64,000 nt of DNA from Amaurobius ferox (GCA_951213105.1 OX578138.1:96625114-96689113), one strand, 5' to 3'; counted from the first letter of the stretch, positions 1-13,049 are shown. Made by a program: numbers and translations. The notes: generated by a model not told the origin, from the sequence alone.

Positions 1-1876
1 ACCGTGTATTTACAGGTACAGTAAAAATGGAAATGGTGCGGAAATAACTTTTGCTGCCATTTCAGCGTCTTCATTTTATATTATATTTATGAAGCTGTAT
101 ATTTTTGAACAGTGGTGTACAAATGAAACCATAATGCTTTATTCTCCAGATTTGCTTACACAGATAGTGATTTGCCTGCACTGTTTGCCAGCACAGATAA
201 TGATTTGCCTGCACAGTTTGCATGGTTCAGATTTGCTTTCAAAGTTTGTAATTTTATAGTGCTAATAAAATATCAGAAATGCGAGTCCAAAATCAACTTC
301 CTCACACATTACTATTCTATATTGGCTGGTATAATATTTAAGAAAAATAAGAGTCCCATTGACGGCAAAATGTTTGTCACATCTTGTTTTTGATAATTTT
401 TTAAAATCAGATGTATTTCAGAAATTACGTAAGATGCAACGTAGAGGATGACTGATTGATATGAATTTAGCATTAAATTCCAGGATGGCGGAGAGGGGGG
501 AAGTTTCTTCTCTAAGAATGGTTTATTCCCTCTTTACCTCTTCCCATTTCATCCCTTACGCTACCCTTTTTTAAAATAGTACCGTTTCATCTCTTATCCA
601 AAATACACCTGTTCCCCACCTTTTCTCCCAACTGAGAGGGATGCAAATGATTCCCTAGGGGATGAGTTCCGAGACGCTCCGTCCCTCCTGCGATCACTTT
701 GAACAGTGTATTGTGATTGCAGGTGTATCAGAGGGAGCAGATCCAAACGACCTCTGCCAGTCGTGATCTTAGTGTTGAGAACTAATTAAAAATATATCTT
801 GTAAATATATTGTTTGGTGTTATTTAAATATATTTAAATAATTCAGATAGGGTAAATCCTATCTTGCATTATGTCCTATGAAATGGATACTTATAATTGT
901 TTTGTAGTGCCATAAATATATATATTTATGTAGTGGTTGTTGTGCAAGCCCTTAATTGACGAACAGAATCCAAAATTTTTTAACTTATTAGTTTCTTTAA
1001 TATTGTAAAGTACTCTCTAGTAGCAAAAGTATTATAACTTAGTCAAACGTTATAATTCCTATTTTTGACCGTTTTACAAGTATGAATTTCAACATAACGT
1101 TTTTAGAGTCATATATGTGTATATATCAGTAAGTGTGTACAATAGCATAGGCAAAGGGAGAGGGGGGGGAGTGACCGCCTCCTGCTTGAAAAATTACATA
1201 AACGAAACTTAGTATTTTCAACATTCCAAGATCCTGGCTATGTCTATATGTGTGTAAAGGCCATATGTGTGTCAAAGGTCTGTACGAGTCAAAAAATCAG
1301 TTTCACTTTCACCCCTTCCGATAGAGTCAATGCTTAAACTCGGCCCGAGCTCGAAGAACTTTACAGGTGTAGAACCCGAGCTCGGCCTAGCTATGTTCAA
1401 AGACCATTGAATCTCGGTCCGATCCGGCCCGAAATCATTTATATTCAAATGTGCTGAAAGTCTAAATTTAAAAGGTTTGAAAAACGCAGAATTTTTTTAA
1501 AAAATACAACCCACCCGAATTTCATTGGGCTTTGTTGGGTTTTAGTGGGTATTTTCCAGAAACGATTAAACTTTGATTTCCTCATATTTGTTGTACCTAA
1601 ATTGATCATTTACCAGTGAAAGCTGGGGTACATTTGTGGAAAATGTTGAGTGCGAATTTGTAAAAGTAATTAATAATGTAACTAGTTTTTAAAATTTTCT
1701 TCAAACTCAGACCAAGTTCGAGAACTGGAACTTGCGAGCCAAACCGGTAAAAATCTGAAATTTTGGCCCATACGAGTAATTAAAAAAATATTACATCCGA
1801 TTTTTTTTAGCCATTTTAATGCGAAATTCCACAGTGAAACTTTTAAATTCAGAAAAGTAAAAAAATAAATAATGTA
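1..1876. other. AT-rich stretch without a recognisable gene
   Basis: No open frame here resembles a known protein. About 160-232 holds two imperfect copies of a roughly 34-bp unit containing GATTTGCCTGCAC. A short GC-richer patch at 1335-1430 has repeated CGGCCCGA/CTCGG words that recur in altered form near 33.6 kb, which suggests an old dispersed repeat. I see no promoter or exon structure I would defend. Confidence 0.5.
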
Positions 1877-2000
1877 GTAGTTATGAAATAGTTAAATAAT
1901 TTAGTAGTTATGAAATAGTTAAATAATTTAGTAGTTATGAAATAGTTAAATAATTTAGTAGTTATGAAATAGTTACATAAATTAGCAGTTATGAAAAAGA
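1877..2000. repeat. 27-bp tandem repeat, about 4.6 copies
   Basis: The unit starts GTAGTTATGAAATAGTTAAA. Starts fall at 1877, 1904, 1931 and 1958, and a diverged copy follows at 1985. The first copies are nearly identical and the last decays, as in a locally expanded minisatellite. Confidence 0.9.
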
Positions 2001-2867
2001 AAACATAACGATGAAATATTAACATGAATATGATGAGTTCATATTACTTGATAAAATAACTTAAAAAATGACCGAAATATTGCGATCAAGATAATTTAGA
2101 AATTGCTTATAAATAATTAAACAATAAAACAGAAATTTAAATGAATAAAAATCACCTAAAGTTATCGCTTAAATTAAAGAAAAATTAGTAGCCTGCAGTC
2201 TTACTAATAATAAAAGCAAAATTTTATATCAAATGGTCATTCAACTTAGAAATACACAAAAATGAAATGTCAATATCAGAAAATTTGAAAACAAAGAAAA
2301 TGACACGCAAAATCGGAAATAATTGGTGATTTCATTAAAAAATAAAACCTGAAAAATTCTAGAATGATAAAGTAGGGAAAGGAATTTAAAATTGCCTCAA
2401 AAGTATTTAAGTGCTTCAAGGTAAGTGACATTTTTAGGATGTCCTGAAAAACTGTAAAACAAATGAAATTTAGGATGTCATGAAAAGCCTATAATGGAAA
2501 GCAGTGGTAAGATTTTAAACAAAGTTAGAAAATAATTAGTCACTATAAATGTTCAAAAATATTCAGAAAATGAACTGGAAATAAAATTTGGAAAACTCTA
2601 AAAGTTAAAAAAATAAAGGATACTGACAATGACTTAAAGAAATTTAAAATCAGAAAATGTTAAGAAAATACCTAAAATAAGAAAAATCAAATACCAGAAA
2701 CTAGAAGATAGTACTAAAAAATACAACCAAACAGGAGAAGATAGTATTAATAAATGCATTAGCAGTATTACCTCTATAAAAAGTATAAATATTTGTGAAT
2801 TTTAACCAGTATTTTCAGATGAAAATTTATAGTTTTGTATTTTGTGGGCAAATCTTTTGAATCTCCA
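2001..2867. other. AT-rich stretch, nothing recognised
   Basis: Strongly A-rich on this strand with many short AAAATT-type words. There is no long open frame and no repeat I could match elsewhere in the window. Confidence 0.4.
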
Positions 2868-3212
2868 CTGATAATATCTGCAAATAAGTCACCAAGTTTG
2901 CCAAATTGATCGCCAAGCGTTACACACAGGAGAAGAGAGGAGCTTTTCTTATATATGAATGACTATTGGAAAATTTTCTGTCTTTAAAATACAAAACTAT
3001 TACAAAAGAATCTTCTCTCTTGAATGGAACAAATTAGATCCACAAGAATGATGTTAGCAAATTTGTTGCATAATATTGTAAGAAAAGTGACCATATTTCC
3101 CGATAGTTTATACTCTCTTTTATTTTTATGTAACATTTTTTATAAATTTATTTGAAAAACGTGCAATACCCTGAGAATGGTTCACGCAAGCCTTCTAAAG
3201 TTTATGTCATTT
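2868..3212 (-). repeat. Family F2 fragment
   Basis: This matches the interior of family F2 copies read on the minus strand: the CGCCAAGCGTTA word, the 'ATGAATGACTATTGG' stretch, the 'TGGAACAAATTAGATCCA' stretch and the 'AAGTTTATGTCA' end. It stops exactly where a family F1 copy begins at about 3215, so it was probably truncated by or joined to that copy. Confidence 0.6.
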
Positions 3213-3214
3213 TG

Positions 3215-3790
3215 ACTTTCCCTGCAATATATGATAATGTATAGGGAAAGTATTGGAATCATGTCGAAAATCGCAACTCGAGTTTTCGACGGATCTACAC
3301 GTTTCGAGACCAATAGAATACCAAAAAACTATTTTTAGCGTGACGTCTGTGTGTGTGTGTCTGTCTGTCTGTGTGTCTGTGCAATGTATGTATCCACTCT
3401 AACTGAAAAACTAATGGACCGAATTTCATAAAATTTGGTCGGTAAGTCACTTGGAAGTGACCCTGGTGCTGATTTGTTTTCGGTAAGTTTCGTAAAAGCA
3501 AAACCCGCCTCTTTTTGCGAAATGGCGCGTAAAAATTTCATTTTTCCGCTCTAGCTAAAATACTAAAAATGCTAAATTTCACAAAATTTGGTAGATAAGT
3601 TACTTGTTGGATATGCAGATGCTGATTAGAATTTGGTACGATTCGGAAAAGAAGACCCCTCCCCTTTTTTTACGAAATGGCTAACAAAAAATTTCATCTA
3701 TCCACCCTAACTAAAATACTAATTGACCAAATTTCACAATATTTGGTAGGTAAGTTACTTATCAAATCATTGCTCGGACAAAAAGTTTGA
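3215..3790 (+). repeat. Family F1 repeat copy, 5' half
   Basis: It starts ACTTTCCCTGCAATATATG and at once forms a small hairpin with the following AGGGAAAGT. The diagnostic CTCGAGTTTTCGACGGATC segment and a TGTG/TCTG microsatellite follow. A roughly 115-bp motif with CCGAATTTCATAAAATTTGG then recurs with divergence. Related copies lie at 41889-43222 and 63698-64000. The open frames across it on the minus strand come from the TG/TC tract and are not genes. Confidence 0.75.
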
Positions 3791-4479
3791 TCCTTTCGAA
3801 AAAATATTTTAAATATTTAAATATTTAAATCATTTTATATATTCATAATGTGCACCCTATTTTTATTTTCAACAAAAGAAGTAAAAAAAATGTTTACATT
3901 TTTAACTATTAGGTTTGTTAGGTTTGGAGATATAAACGTCCAAAGGGTTTATATGTATCGTACCGCTGCGATTAAGATAGCTAGTATTTTAAAAATAAAA
4001 ACTATAATACTGTTCTGGAGTAATATAATCTCGGAAAATAAAGCTGCAACATTTAATGTCCAAAGAAAATAATTTTGAGCTTTTCTATCACTTATCAATT
4101 ATTAATATTATGTCAATTAGCTAATACTTTAAAAGAATATGTCAGCCATGGCATTTTTGAAAGAACGCTTAACGTTTCTTTGAGACAGAGGCACATTTGT
4201 TTGTAATGAAAAAATAACCTAAATGTCAAAGATATTGTCGAATCGAAGGCAGATTGGGAAATTGCAAGTAAATTATTCTAAATAGAAATTAAAAATGTTC
4301 GTTCGGACAATTAGAAAAATATGTCAATGATTGTTAACCATCTTTGTGAGAAAATTTTTCAGGTCGTTAATTTTTCGAGATGCTCATTCAATGTTGTCTT
4401 CATTAACAATAAAAAAATTCTGATTATGGAACCTACTTATCAGCCATTTTAAATTGCAGTATACGTGACCTTTATTTTA
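3791..4479. other. No gene recognised
   Basis: A 74-codon open frame at 3848-4072 has no recognisable motif and ordinary AT-rich composition, so I treat it as chance. Nothing else stands out. Confidence 0.4.
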
Positions 4480-4666
4480 CTACCCTAAATATTGAGTTTT
4501 GTATAGCGAGAATAGAGAACTTCCTTTTTGGAGCTTTAATTTAATTATTGTAATAGAATGTTTTGAATAACAATGTCATTTAGAATACTATAGGAATTTG
4601 CACCTGATGATAAATTTTAAGTTTCTTTATAATGTATTTTCAATACGAAAACGGGAATACTACTAG
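4480..4666 (+). mobile_element. Helitron-like element, 3' fragment
   Basis: This resembles the 3' part of the element at 14820-15096 (shared GCGAGAA.AGAGA, GGAATTTGCA and TTTTAAG words) and ends ...ACTACTAG followed by T. That is the same CTAG|T end as the complete copies in this window. The 5' half is absent or too decayed to see. Confidence 0.45.
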
Positions 4667-5184
4667 TTATGAATAAAATAGATATAGACGAACATAGATC
4701 TTCCGAAAGGAAAATTATCTTTACTGCATATTTTTTGACAAAGTAAAGCCATTCCAAATAGAAAGCCGCTAGGGGAACAAATATCAACCCCTCCAACAGA
4801 CGAGGAAAGGTGTGAAGAGAAGACACTATTGGGGAACGCGCACAGTTTTTTCGTTTTCAATGAAACATCTACTCTTTTAATATCGGATACAAATATAACT
4901 TGGATGATAACTAATGAATTCAGCATCACTATATAAATTTAGTAAGTTTAGGGGGGTTACTAAAAAATTTACTTCCCCTCCCGGTTCAAAGAATTGGACG
5001 TCATTAAAGATACCCACTTTCGTATTAAAAATTTTTCTTTGAAACATCTATGTCTCAAAATTAGTTAATAAATTGAACTTATAAGTAGAACTGACTGATA
5101 TGGATTCAGCATTGAATTCAAGAGGGGGCTGGGAGATTTACTGAGGATTTTCATTTCCTCTTCTGCAGATATCACGATTATTAA
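4667..5184. other. No gene recognised
   Basis: Two overlapping minus-strand open frames (69 and 88 codons) have no recognisable motif. The words GAATTCAGCAT and GATTCAGCATTGAATTC near 4916 and 5103 recur loosely near 460 and 15580, suggesting an old dispersed repeat. I see nothing stronger. Confidence 0.35.
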
Positions 5185-6121
5185 AAAAAAATCTGATATG
5201 GGCAGCACATGACTTTCCTTTTATAATGCAATTACTAATTTTACAGTTAGAAAAATATTAGTCTTATAGTAGATACTTATATTCTTTCCAAGATATTGAA
5301 TTTTCTTCAATTAGTCGTCATTTTCAATGATTTAGCGCCATTTTTATCCATGTGGCGAGATTTTCGTTAATTTGGCAACATTTAAAAATGTCGCCAAGTT
5401 GGAGACACACCTCTAAATTCGTCGCCAAAATCTCACCAAGCGTTATGGACGGGAAAATAAGTTATTCTTACAGCAGATAAATGACTATTGGCGTTCAAAT
5501 ACAAATGTATTACTCAATGTATCTTTTCTCGTGAATGGAACGAGTTAAATCCACGAGAATGATGTCACCAAATTTGTCGCATGATATTACATATGAAAAG
5601 TGAATATGTTTCTTAACAGTTTATATTTTTTAAATTTATGAGATTTTTTGATAAATTTTTTTGAAAAATGTTCAATATCTCAAGAACGGTTCATGCTAGC
5701 GTTCTAAAGTTTATGTCAATCGTTTTCTAAGGAAAAATTACATAAGAAATGTCTATTTGCGTAACTTTTTTAATGGTTTTGATTTTTTGATGATTTTTTC
5801 AAATTTTCACTCGAAAATTTAGAAGGATTCTGAACATTCAATTGTATTTTAAAACGATAGGCTTCCAGTATGCACAGATTGTGATTAGTGTATCAAATTT
5901 CATTCGAATCGCTCTATCCGTTCGTGAGATATCGTCTTCACATGCTCACTGACACACACACACATACACACACACACATACACACACACACACAGACATC
6001 ACTTCAAAAATGTTCGATTCGTGATCAGGGATGCTTGAAAGTGCTCTCCCATCGAAAACTCGAATTCGAATTTTCGACCCTGTCACAATACTTACCTTAT
6101 ACATTATGTACATAAGGAAAT
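5185..6121 (-). repeat. Family F2 repeat, near full-length copy
   Basis: Read on the minus strand it begins at the high-coordinate end with TTTCCTTATGTACATAATG. It then has the TCGAAAATTCG / CGAGTTTTCGATGG block, a TG microsatellite (the CA run at 5950-5995) and the GTTGCCAAATT...GTCGCC block. It ends near 5185 with the ATGCAT-rich GGAAAGTCATGTGCTGCCC signature and TCAGATTTTTT. Length is about 0.94 kb, as in the copies at 24131, 45840 and 47770. Confidence 0.85.
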
Positions 6122-8021
6122 AAAAAAACGTGTAACTGTACAAAATAAGTATACAAAAGAGAATAAAATTGTTAAATCATCCCGCAAAAAATGAATTGAA
6201 AAATGAAATGAATGATGATGATGATAAATTTATTATTATTCACATTTCTTTTAGTGTCCTATAACTTTTAACACAACTGAAATTATTCACATCTAACTTT
6301 TCGTAAAATGCAGCATATTTTTTGTAAATAAAAATTTGTGATTTAGTCATAACGAAACTTTTGCAAATTAAAACATTAAGAACAATTACGTATTTTAAAG
6401 TAAAAGTTACTTATTTCAACATTAACAGTGTCGCAATGGCATTTACATCAACCCGTTTCCCTTTTCTATAAATTTATTCACGTCCGACATTAAAAACCTT
6501 CCAAAACTTTTGCCATTACAGAACCTTTGACTTTTAAAATTCCCTGTCAGAAAATTTCTATAAAAATAGACAGCACAGGAGAATAAAGATGAGTTAGTTG
6601 CTTTTAAGAAATATTTATTTCCACAAACACAAAAGAAACGCGAACAGCGACTGGAGAGCTTTTGAGCATAAATACAACAGTAATCACTTTATGTTCCGAA
6701 ATGAATATTTCTAGAAAGTATTTCAGTCAAAATAATACATTTGATCTCAAACTGTTTTTTATTAAAAGCAAAATATTATTCTCTTTCGAAATTGCCTAAT
6801 AAATATGTGGGAGATGTTTTGTCGTTCGTTTAAAGAAATGTAAAATATCACAGAGAGACGCATGTATTATATATTAAAATATTCTTTTAAGATATGATTC
6901 TTCCTAATCTTGTTGGAGGCAGGCACCAATTTGTCTTACCTCTTTCTTTTTCTCTTTGTCCTTATTTGGCTTTCCGTCTCTTGCGATTATTTAAGGACAA
7001 ATTTACTTTTAAAGTTAACGCTCTTTATTATTGCGTTCATGTGAAGCATGCAGTTGGAGAGCATAAGATAAAACTCTTGCGGATAACGAGCTTGATAATA
7101 CCATAATGCTTTGGGAATTATACGTAGTTGTTAGCTAAGTCCCATATGTTCTCTTTTGACACAAGAGAGGGGCTTTAGTAATTTTTGATTATTTTTAAAT
7201 TAAAGTTCTCTGCATATGAGTAGGAATAATAACTATTTTTTTCTATTCGTAAAATAAGGTACAGAATATATGAGTAAAAAATAAATTAAGATAAAAATAA
7301 ATTTGAAACCACAGGAATATTTTTCATTCTTTGAGTTCTAATTTATATAGCAATAACAATTTTTTTCTGCTGAACTAACAGTTTTAATATAAATATTTAA
7401 TTCAATACAGCCTTTCACCATAGAAAGGCACGCAATGCAGTGGGAGTTCTGGAGCCGCCACAATTATTGTCCAAAAATATTTTAGAGTATTTTCAACATT
7501 AAGTTCTAATTCCTTCATGATGTGGAGTAGACGAGTATCGGTATTCAGCCCCAACGTTTGTCTCGATTATGTACGGACTTTAACTTTTGAACCTATACTA
7601 CAATCACCATAAAACTTTGCAAATAAATTTGTTTACACAATATTGCAGTTTTCAGGGTCTAATTTATACATGGTTCTACGGAGTCTAACATTTTAGGAAC
7701 ACCAAATGAACTAAGGAGTTTCTAGTAATGTTTATGATTTAATAAAAATATTAATAAAGAATAAATGCAAAATTAAATATTGTATTGCATTTTTGAAATA
7801 TTATATATATTACAAAGAAATATTTATATATATTATATGGAAATATAAAAGACCTAGCTCATCATGCTACACTCGGTTTCTGATTTGCAATTTTTCACCT
7901 TTACCTTCAGTTTACACGCAATTTTCTTTGGTATTTCTCGGGTATATATATATATTGCAAGTAATCATAAAAATCTTTAATTATATAGAAATATTTATAT
8001 AAATAGAGAGAAATATTTATA
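6122..8021. other. Gene-free AT-rich stretch
   Basis: I found no protein or RNA match. Short open frames at 6894-7106 and 7793-8002 lack motifs. The 7790-8020 end is rich in ATATTTATA words leading into the Helitron-like element at 8022. Confidence 0.4.
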
Positions 8022-8802
8022 TCTATATATATATAAAAAGAAAAGTATGTATATATGTATGTATGTATGTATGTATGATCCAACATCACGTGAGAACGGC
8101 TGAACCGATTTTGATGTAATTTGGTGGGGTAGTCTTGAAATAGCCCCACTTAAAATTTAGTCCATGTTTCGAGTTTCTAACACCAGGGGTTGTCGCGATA
8201 TTAATGAAAAACGAAACTTCCGTTTGTCTCATCATCACGGGAGAACTGCTGCACCGAATTTAATCAAATTTTGTGGGTAACTTTAAAGTAGCTTCCCATA
8301 AATTTAGTCTAAGTTTTGAGTTTCTTAGACTAGGAGTTGTCGAGATATTAATGGAAAACGAAACGTTATCCTAGGAATTCCACTCTCTAACTCCATGATT
8401 CCCATCGGAAAAAAGGTTGGAAATCGTTGGTTTAAAACGCGAAAGTCAAATAAATCTGTGTTTTGTGGGAGTTTATTGAACGTAATAGTTAGTCACTTTT
8501 GAAAATCGCAGGTTTGAAATCTGAATTTAAATGGAAACTCTATCACCATGATTAATTTTTCACAGGCTTACGCCGCAGAAGCAGCTATGACTTATACAAT
8601 GCAATGAATTGTTTTCTTACATAATGCAATGTTTTTTTTTTCTTACATAATGCAATGGTTTTTTTCCTACATAATGCAATGAATTTACTTCTTTCACAGT
8701 GAAAACACCAGATATAAGATCCACGGCCCTATATTTTCTGGTGTGATTTTCATCAGAGTTTTGCATCGTAAATCCCGAGCAACGCCGGGTAATCGCTGCT
8801 CG
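8022..8802 (+). mobile_element. Non-autonomous Helitron-like element, complete copy
   Basis: The 5' end is A|TCTATATATATATAAAAAG, followed by a GTAT microsatellite and the repeated 'CATCACGTGAGAACGGCTG' and 'GAGATATTAATGGAAAACG' blocks. The 3' end has the stem-loop CCCGAGCAACGCCGGG, then TAATCGCTG and the terminus CTCG (CTAG in sister copies), with T as the flanking base. A TC start, a hairpin about 10 bases before a CTRR end and A/T flanks with no target duplication are the Helitron signature. No Rep/helicase coding is present, so it would depend on a partner. Confidence 0.7.
8575..8725 (+). repeat. Tandem CATAATGCAATG units inside the Helitron-like element
   Basis: Four copies of a 25-28 bp unit containing TTACATAATGCAATG are followed by ATTTACTTCTTTCACAGTG and a stretch ending AGATCCA. 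The same order occurs at the 3' end of family F2 copies near 13075 and 60105, so this looks like family F2 sequence captured inside the Helitron-like element and then tandemly expanded. Confidence 0.6.
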
Positions 8803-9164
8803 TATATTATATAGAAACATAATATTTGGAAATATAATAAATGTGTATTTAGAAATATATAATTTAGAAATGTATAAAGAAAGACAAAAATTGCAATCTT
8901 TATTGTAATCTCACATATAGATGTAGAGTGCATAAACCTAAAAATAGAACTTTAGCCAAGGACTCTATAGCTAACTGTCATAGTAAATGACACATACGCA
9001 CCACTTCGAAATAAAACCCTAGGCATTTGTACTACCATAATGAACTCGGACAGGCGTAATCAATGACCGCTAACATGCATATGATATTGACCGCTACATA
9101 ATGATCTCTGACAGACATATATAAAGATTATTTTGCGCCAATAGATTTAATTAAGGAAATGTAG

Positions 9165-10135
9165 GATATTTGATTCTTGCATGATAGTAGAACAAGAAAT
9201 ATCGATAATGCATAAAACATTGATTATGAAACACTTTCCAACTGAAATGCAAGTTTATTCTAAAATGTGATACAATCAGCGATGATATTTTTTAAATTAG
9301 CACAGTGCTACAATATTTTTTCGTACTTGACAACTTAAAACCTAAAACGTCATCGAAATATAAATCGTCTCCCTATCTAAGTAAGATCAATGAATATTTC
9401 ATTCTTCTTACTTATATTCCGGACTCCAGAACTCAATAATTTTATTGTGAAAAAAAATTCAGCTCAACCCAACTTACTATCGCCTGATTTGTTCGCATTC
9501 TAAATAAGTTAAAATTAGGCTTCGTTGTAGAAATAATCAAAGTTTAGTGATCATTTAAAATTAAAAAAAATATTGTAATTGCGTTGGCACGGAATTTAGA
9601 TACACAGATAATAAGCAAAAATAAAGCGGTTTTTGATGACGGATGCAACACTAAATATAAATTTAAAAGATTCTTATATATCACGATCTTTATATACGAA
9701 AAAAATGGATGCCATATTTTATTTTGCAATGAGTCACGTGATCTCTTCATACGTCATGGGTGTAATTATTACTTCAACTTTTATTTTAAAAACTACCAAA
9801 TATATTTTGCTGAATTTTTTTTTCCAGATTTTGTGTAATAATTTGAATATTTCTTAAACTTTTCAAAGCAATTTGAGAATTTTGACTCCACTTAAAAAAT
9901 ATTTCAGAAATTAGGTCCCATAGGATTCAATGTATTTAATTTTTTCAACCCGGGATAAATCCAAATCTAATTGGGTGATATTATTCTTTTACATTTCCAT
10001 GTGTCTCAAAGACCGTCTCAACAACATACTAAAATATCGTTTTAATAAGTCATTTTTAAGGCAGTTATCGTACAAACGGACATACAGACAGGCAGAATTA
10101 CCGAAATCATAAACATTTCCAAATATGTTGATAAG
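9165..10135 (+). repeat. Family D repeat copy
   Basis: This is the reverse complement of the copies at 31200-32511, 43730-45839 and 62715-63645. Shared landmarks are GAAATAT/TGCATAAA..ATTGATTATGA at one end, GATCATTTAAA, the 'GAGTCACGTGATCTCTTCATA' region, and an ACAGACAGGCAG tract at the other end. Element class is unknown and it has no coding capacity. Confidence 0.65.
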
Positions 10136-10189
10136 TGAAAAAATGAATTTGCGAGTTATAACTGAAATAAGAGTAGAACAAAATATTCT

Positions 10190-10515
10190 GAGATTTCTAA
10201 ATTTATCGGACAAAATTCCAAGATTTTAGATATTTTTCATTATTAATAGATCAATTCCCATGTATATGCCAAGTTTTAAGCTTCTGCTATCACCATTTTG
10301 GTATTCCAATCCATTCTTCAGTTCAATGTTACTCAGCTGTTGCACATAGGAAAAACAAAAAACTCCGAGATTTATAAATTTTTCGAAAAAAATTCCAAGA
10401 TTTCAGATACATTATCTATATGTCAAGTTCCACATGTATGCAAAGTTCCAAGTCTCTACCTTCAGTAGTTTGGGGTGTCCAATCAGTCAGTCATTCTCAT
10501 TTAGTAGCTGCAAAA
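10190..10515. repeat. Imperfect direct duplication of about 170-190 bp
   Basis: AAAATTCCAAGATTTTAGATA...TGCCAAGTTTTAAGC...TTCCAATCCATTC is followed by AAATTCCAAGATTTCAGATA...TGCAAAGTTCCAAGT...GTCCAATCAGTCA. Two diverged tandem copies of one unit; function unknown. Confidence 0.55.
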
Positions 10516-11330
10516 ATATGATTAATAACGAGAATCAATTTTTGATATTGCCTTTACAAATCAGGCACTAATGTAAACAATTTCATCCATCAAATATTTA
10601 AACGTAACAACAATCCACATTCAGCACGATCTCCACCCTCTATTGGTTTCTTAATTCATATATTTGCTAGCGAGCTTTTATCGCAACTGCATGGTTCTAA
10701 AATAATTCTAGACAAAACGCTTAGATCAGAAATATAATTCCTGTTTCTTTCAAAAAATAAAATATTTCCGAAATACTTTCTGAAAGTTATGTTAGGCTCT
10801 AGAAATAATCTGGTCATTTGTTTCTTTCTAAGTGCGGAGTGGGAGCAGATTTACGATTAAAACTTAGAAAAGGCTTATCACAATGTTGACTCTGAAGTGC
10901 ATAAAGAGATAATGTGGCTTTATGTCTGAATGATTTTCCTCTTCTCTGTTGAAACATTCCCTTAAGACTTTCGAAGGGCTTTAAATGTATTCATTTTTTA
11001 TAAATTGAACAGAGTTCACTATTAAGTATTTTCACAAAAAATGGATTTCGACGATATTTGGATAAAAATAAAAGAAAAACTTAATATGGAATTGAATATA
11101 AATATAAATCTAAAACTCTAAAAAAGGTTCACATAAAATACATAAAATTGTTTTGTTAAGTTTTATTAGCCCAAAATTGACCAAGTTAATTGTTATTAAA
11201 CATAAAAACATTAAAAAAAAGCATGGCCAATATCTGAGTAAACATCAGCAGTACGTGGTACAATTGAGACATTAACCCTCCCCCCCTCGCCCGGGAATCT
11301 ATAAACAGATGAAAAGTGAAATATCATTTT
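10516..11330. other. Gene-free AT-rich stretch
   Basis: I see no repeat match and no defensible open frame in this stretch. Confidence 0.4.
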
Positions 11331-11860
11331 TTGGAAATGCATTACTCAACATTCCATTCCAAGAAAATACATTTAAGCTTTCTTTAGTCATGCAGTCTAT
11401 ACCATGGGAGCTTTGAAAATATACGCAACATTTTTTGCAAGTGCAATACTCAACATTCTGTTCCATATTAACTTTTTAAAACATATAACTTTTCCATATT
11501 AACTTTTTATGCATATTAACTGTTAAAACTTTTTAATCATACAGTCCGTACCATGGCAGCCTTCCAAAAGTGATGCACCATTTGTGCAAATGTATTACTC
11601 AAAATTCCATTCCAAAAGGAGACATTTGTAAACTTCGTAGCCATACAGTATGTACCATGAAAACTTTGCAAAAAATACGTAAAATGTTTGCAAATGCATT
11701 ACGCAGCAATTCATTCCAAAAGAAGGCATTTTTAAACTTTGTAGCCATACAGTCCGTACCATGGCAGGCTTGAAAAGCGACACTACATTTTTTACAAATG
11801 CATTACGAAACATTCCATTCCAAAGGACTACATTTGAAAACGTTAGCCATACAGTAAAAA
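11331..11860. repeat. About 100-bp tandem repeat, roughly five copies
   Basis: The landmarks GCCATACAGTCCGTACCATG, TTTGCAAATGCATTAC and ATTCCATTCCAAAAG recur in the same order with a period near 100 bp. CATACAGT occurs near 11540, 11642, 11746 and 11846, with an older copy near 11390. The short open frames on both strands exist only because the unit repeats. Confidence 0.85.
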
Positions 11861-12675
11861 ATCAGAGAATAAATTAGAGAATACAGTAAATAAATCACAG
11901 AATTCCAAACAGAAGAGAAAACAGGACAAGTACCATTAACTGAATAACGAGACACAACAAGAATTGGGATATTTCGAAAAAAGGTTACGATTAGTTGAAC
12001 GTTTAAACACGTAGTTGCAATTTCCCGCGCTTTATACTTCATTCATTTCAATGAAGAGCATGTAGTTTGTTTAACTTATTAAAACTTCTAGAGTAATGCT
12101 GGGAATTATTCCAAACACAGCATTGTTGTTTTTCAAATTCTCTGCATTGACTTTACTAATCACAATGCAGCCAAGGCATAATACAGCTAAGGCATAATAG
12201 CAATGCAGTCAATTAACCAAAATATCCAGAGTTTTATTGTACATATTTTATTCAAATAACCCACATGAATGTTTACGTTAAATTATTATTTGATTCAGCA
12301 ACATTTCGCTTGCGAATAAGATCTCACTTCGTTATTACATAGAGTTCAATTTGACAGAATGCATTTTAATTAATGTAGTCAGGATTCACGTAATTGCCAT
12401 CATTGAAGAGACCTGCCATAGATATAGCAACTTCGTATGACATAATTTTACATGACGCGGGTCGAATATAATTAATTGAAAAGTCAGATGTCTACCATTA
12501 TTTGCACCATTTTGACAAATGTATTTTGAAGAGATTCTGCTAGGGTTCAGATTCATTCTAAACTTCTAATGGACGCTGAAGATTCATGATGAATATCTAA
12601 CAATTGTAAATCTGTTTGTGTGTGTGCCTGCGAGTGCGATTTAGTGAAATATCCAAGCACATTTCAAGTTTTAAA

Positions 12676-12880
12676 TCTATTTAAATAGAATTGAAAATCT
12701 GCATGTCTTTCTGGATGTCTGCATGTGTGTGTGTGTTTATCTCATCATCACGAAAGAAGGGCTGCACTGAATTTCATGAAATTTTGTGAGTAGCCATGTA
12801 ATAGTCCTATTTAAATTTAGCCCATGTATCGAGTTTCTAGGACCACAGGTTGTCAATATATTAATAAGAAACCCCCAATT
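12676..12880 (+). mobile_element. Helitron-like element, 5' fragment
   Basis: It starts A|TCTATTTAAATAGAATTG followed by AAAATCTGCATGTC, a TGTG tract and the 'CATCATCACGAAAGAAGGGC' block. Sister 5' ends lie at 21004 and 45534 on the minus strand. The 3' part cannot be found; family F2-like sequence starts at about 13050. Confidence 0.6.
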
Positions 12881-13049
12881 GAACCTTCCATAGAGACACC
12901 ATTATGCAGACGATATATTCCGCCAATTTATTTAAAGAAAACAATACCATGTCGCTTAGCAGTATATTTAAATCCAATGTATTTATACGGCAGACGATTT
13001 TTAATAAATCTTCTTCGATTTAAATAATAAAAAAATGCATATAAAAATA

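Noticed and set aside
1335..1430. CpG-island-like promoter
   Set aside because: Too short and composed of repeated CGGCCCGA/CTCGG words that recur near 33.6 kb, so more likely an old repeat.
1877..2000. CRISPR-like array
   Set aside because: Contiguous 27-bp repeats without spacers in a eukaryotic-type genome; the other tandem arrays likewise have no unique spacers.
12890..12960. Possible reverse-transcriptase YADD box
   Set aside because: A YADDI-like string appears in one frame, but no neighbouring reverse-transcriptase motif is present and stops lie close on both sides.
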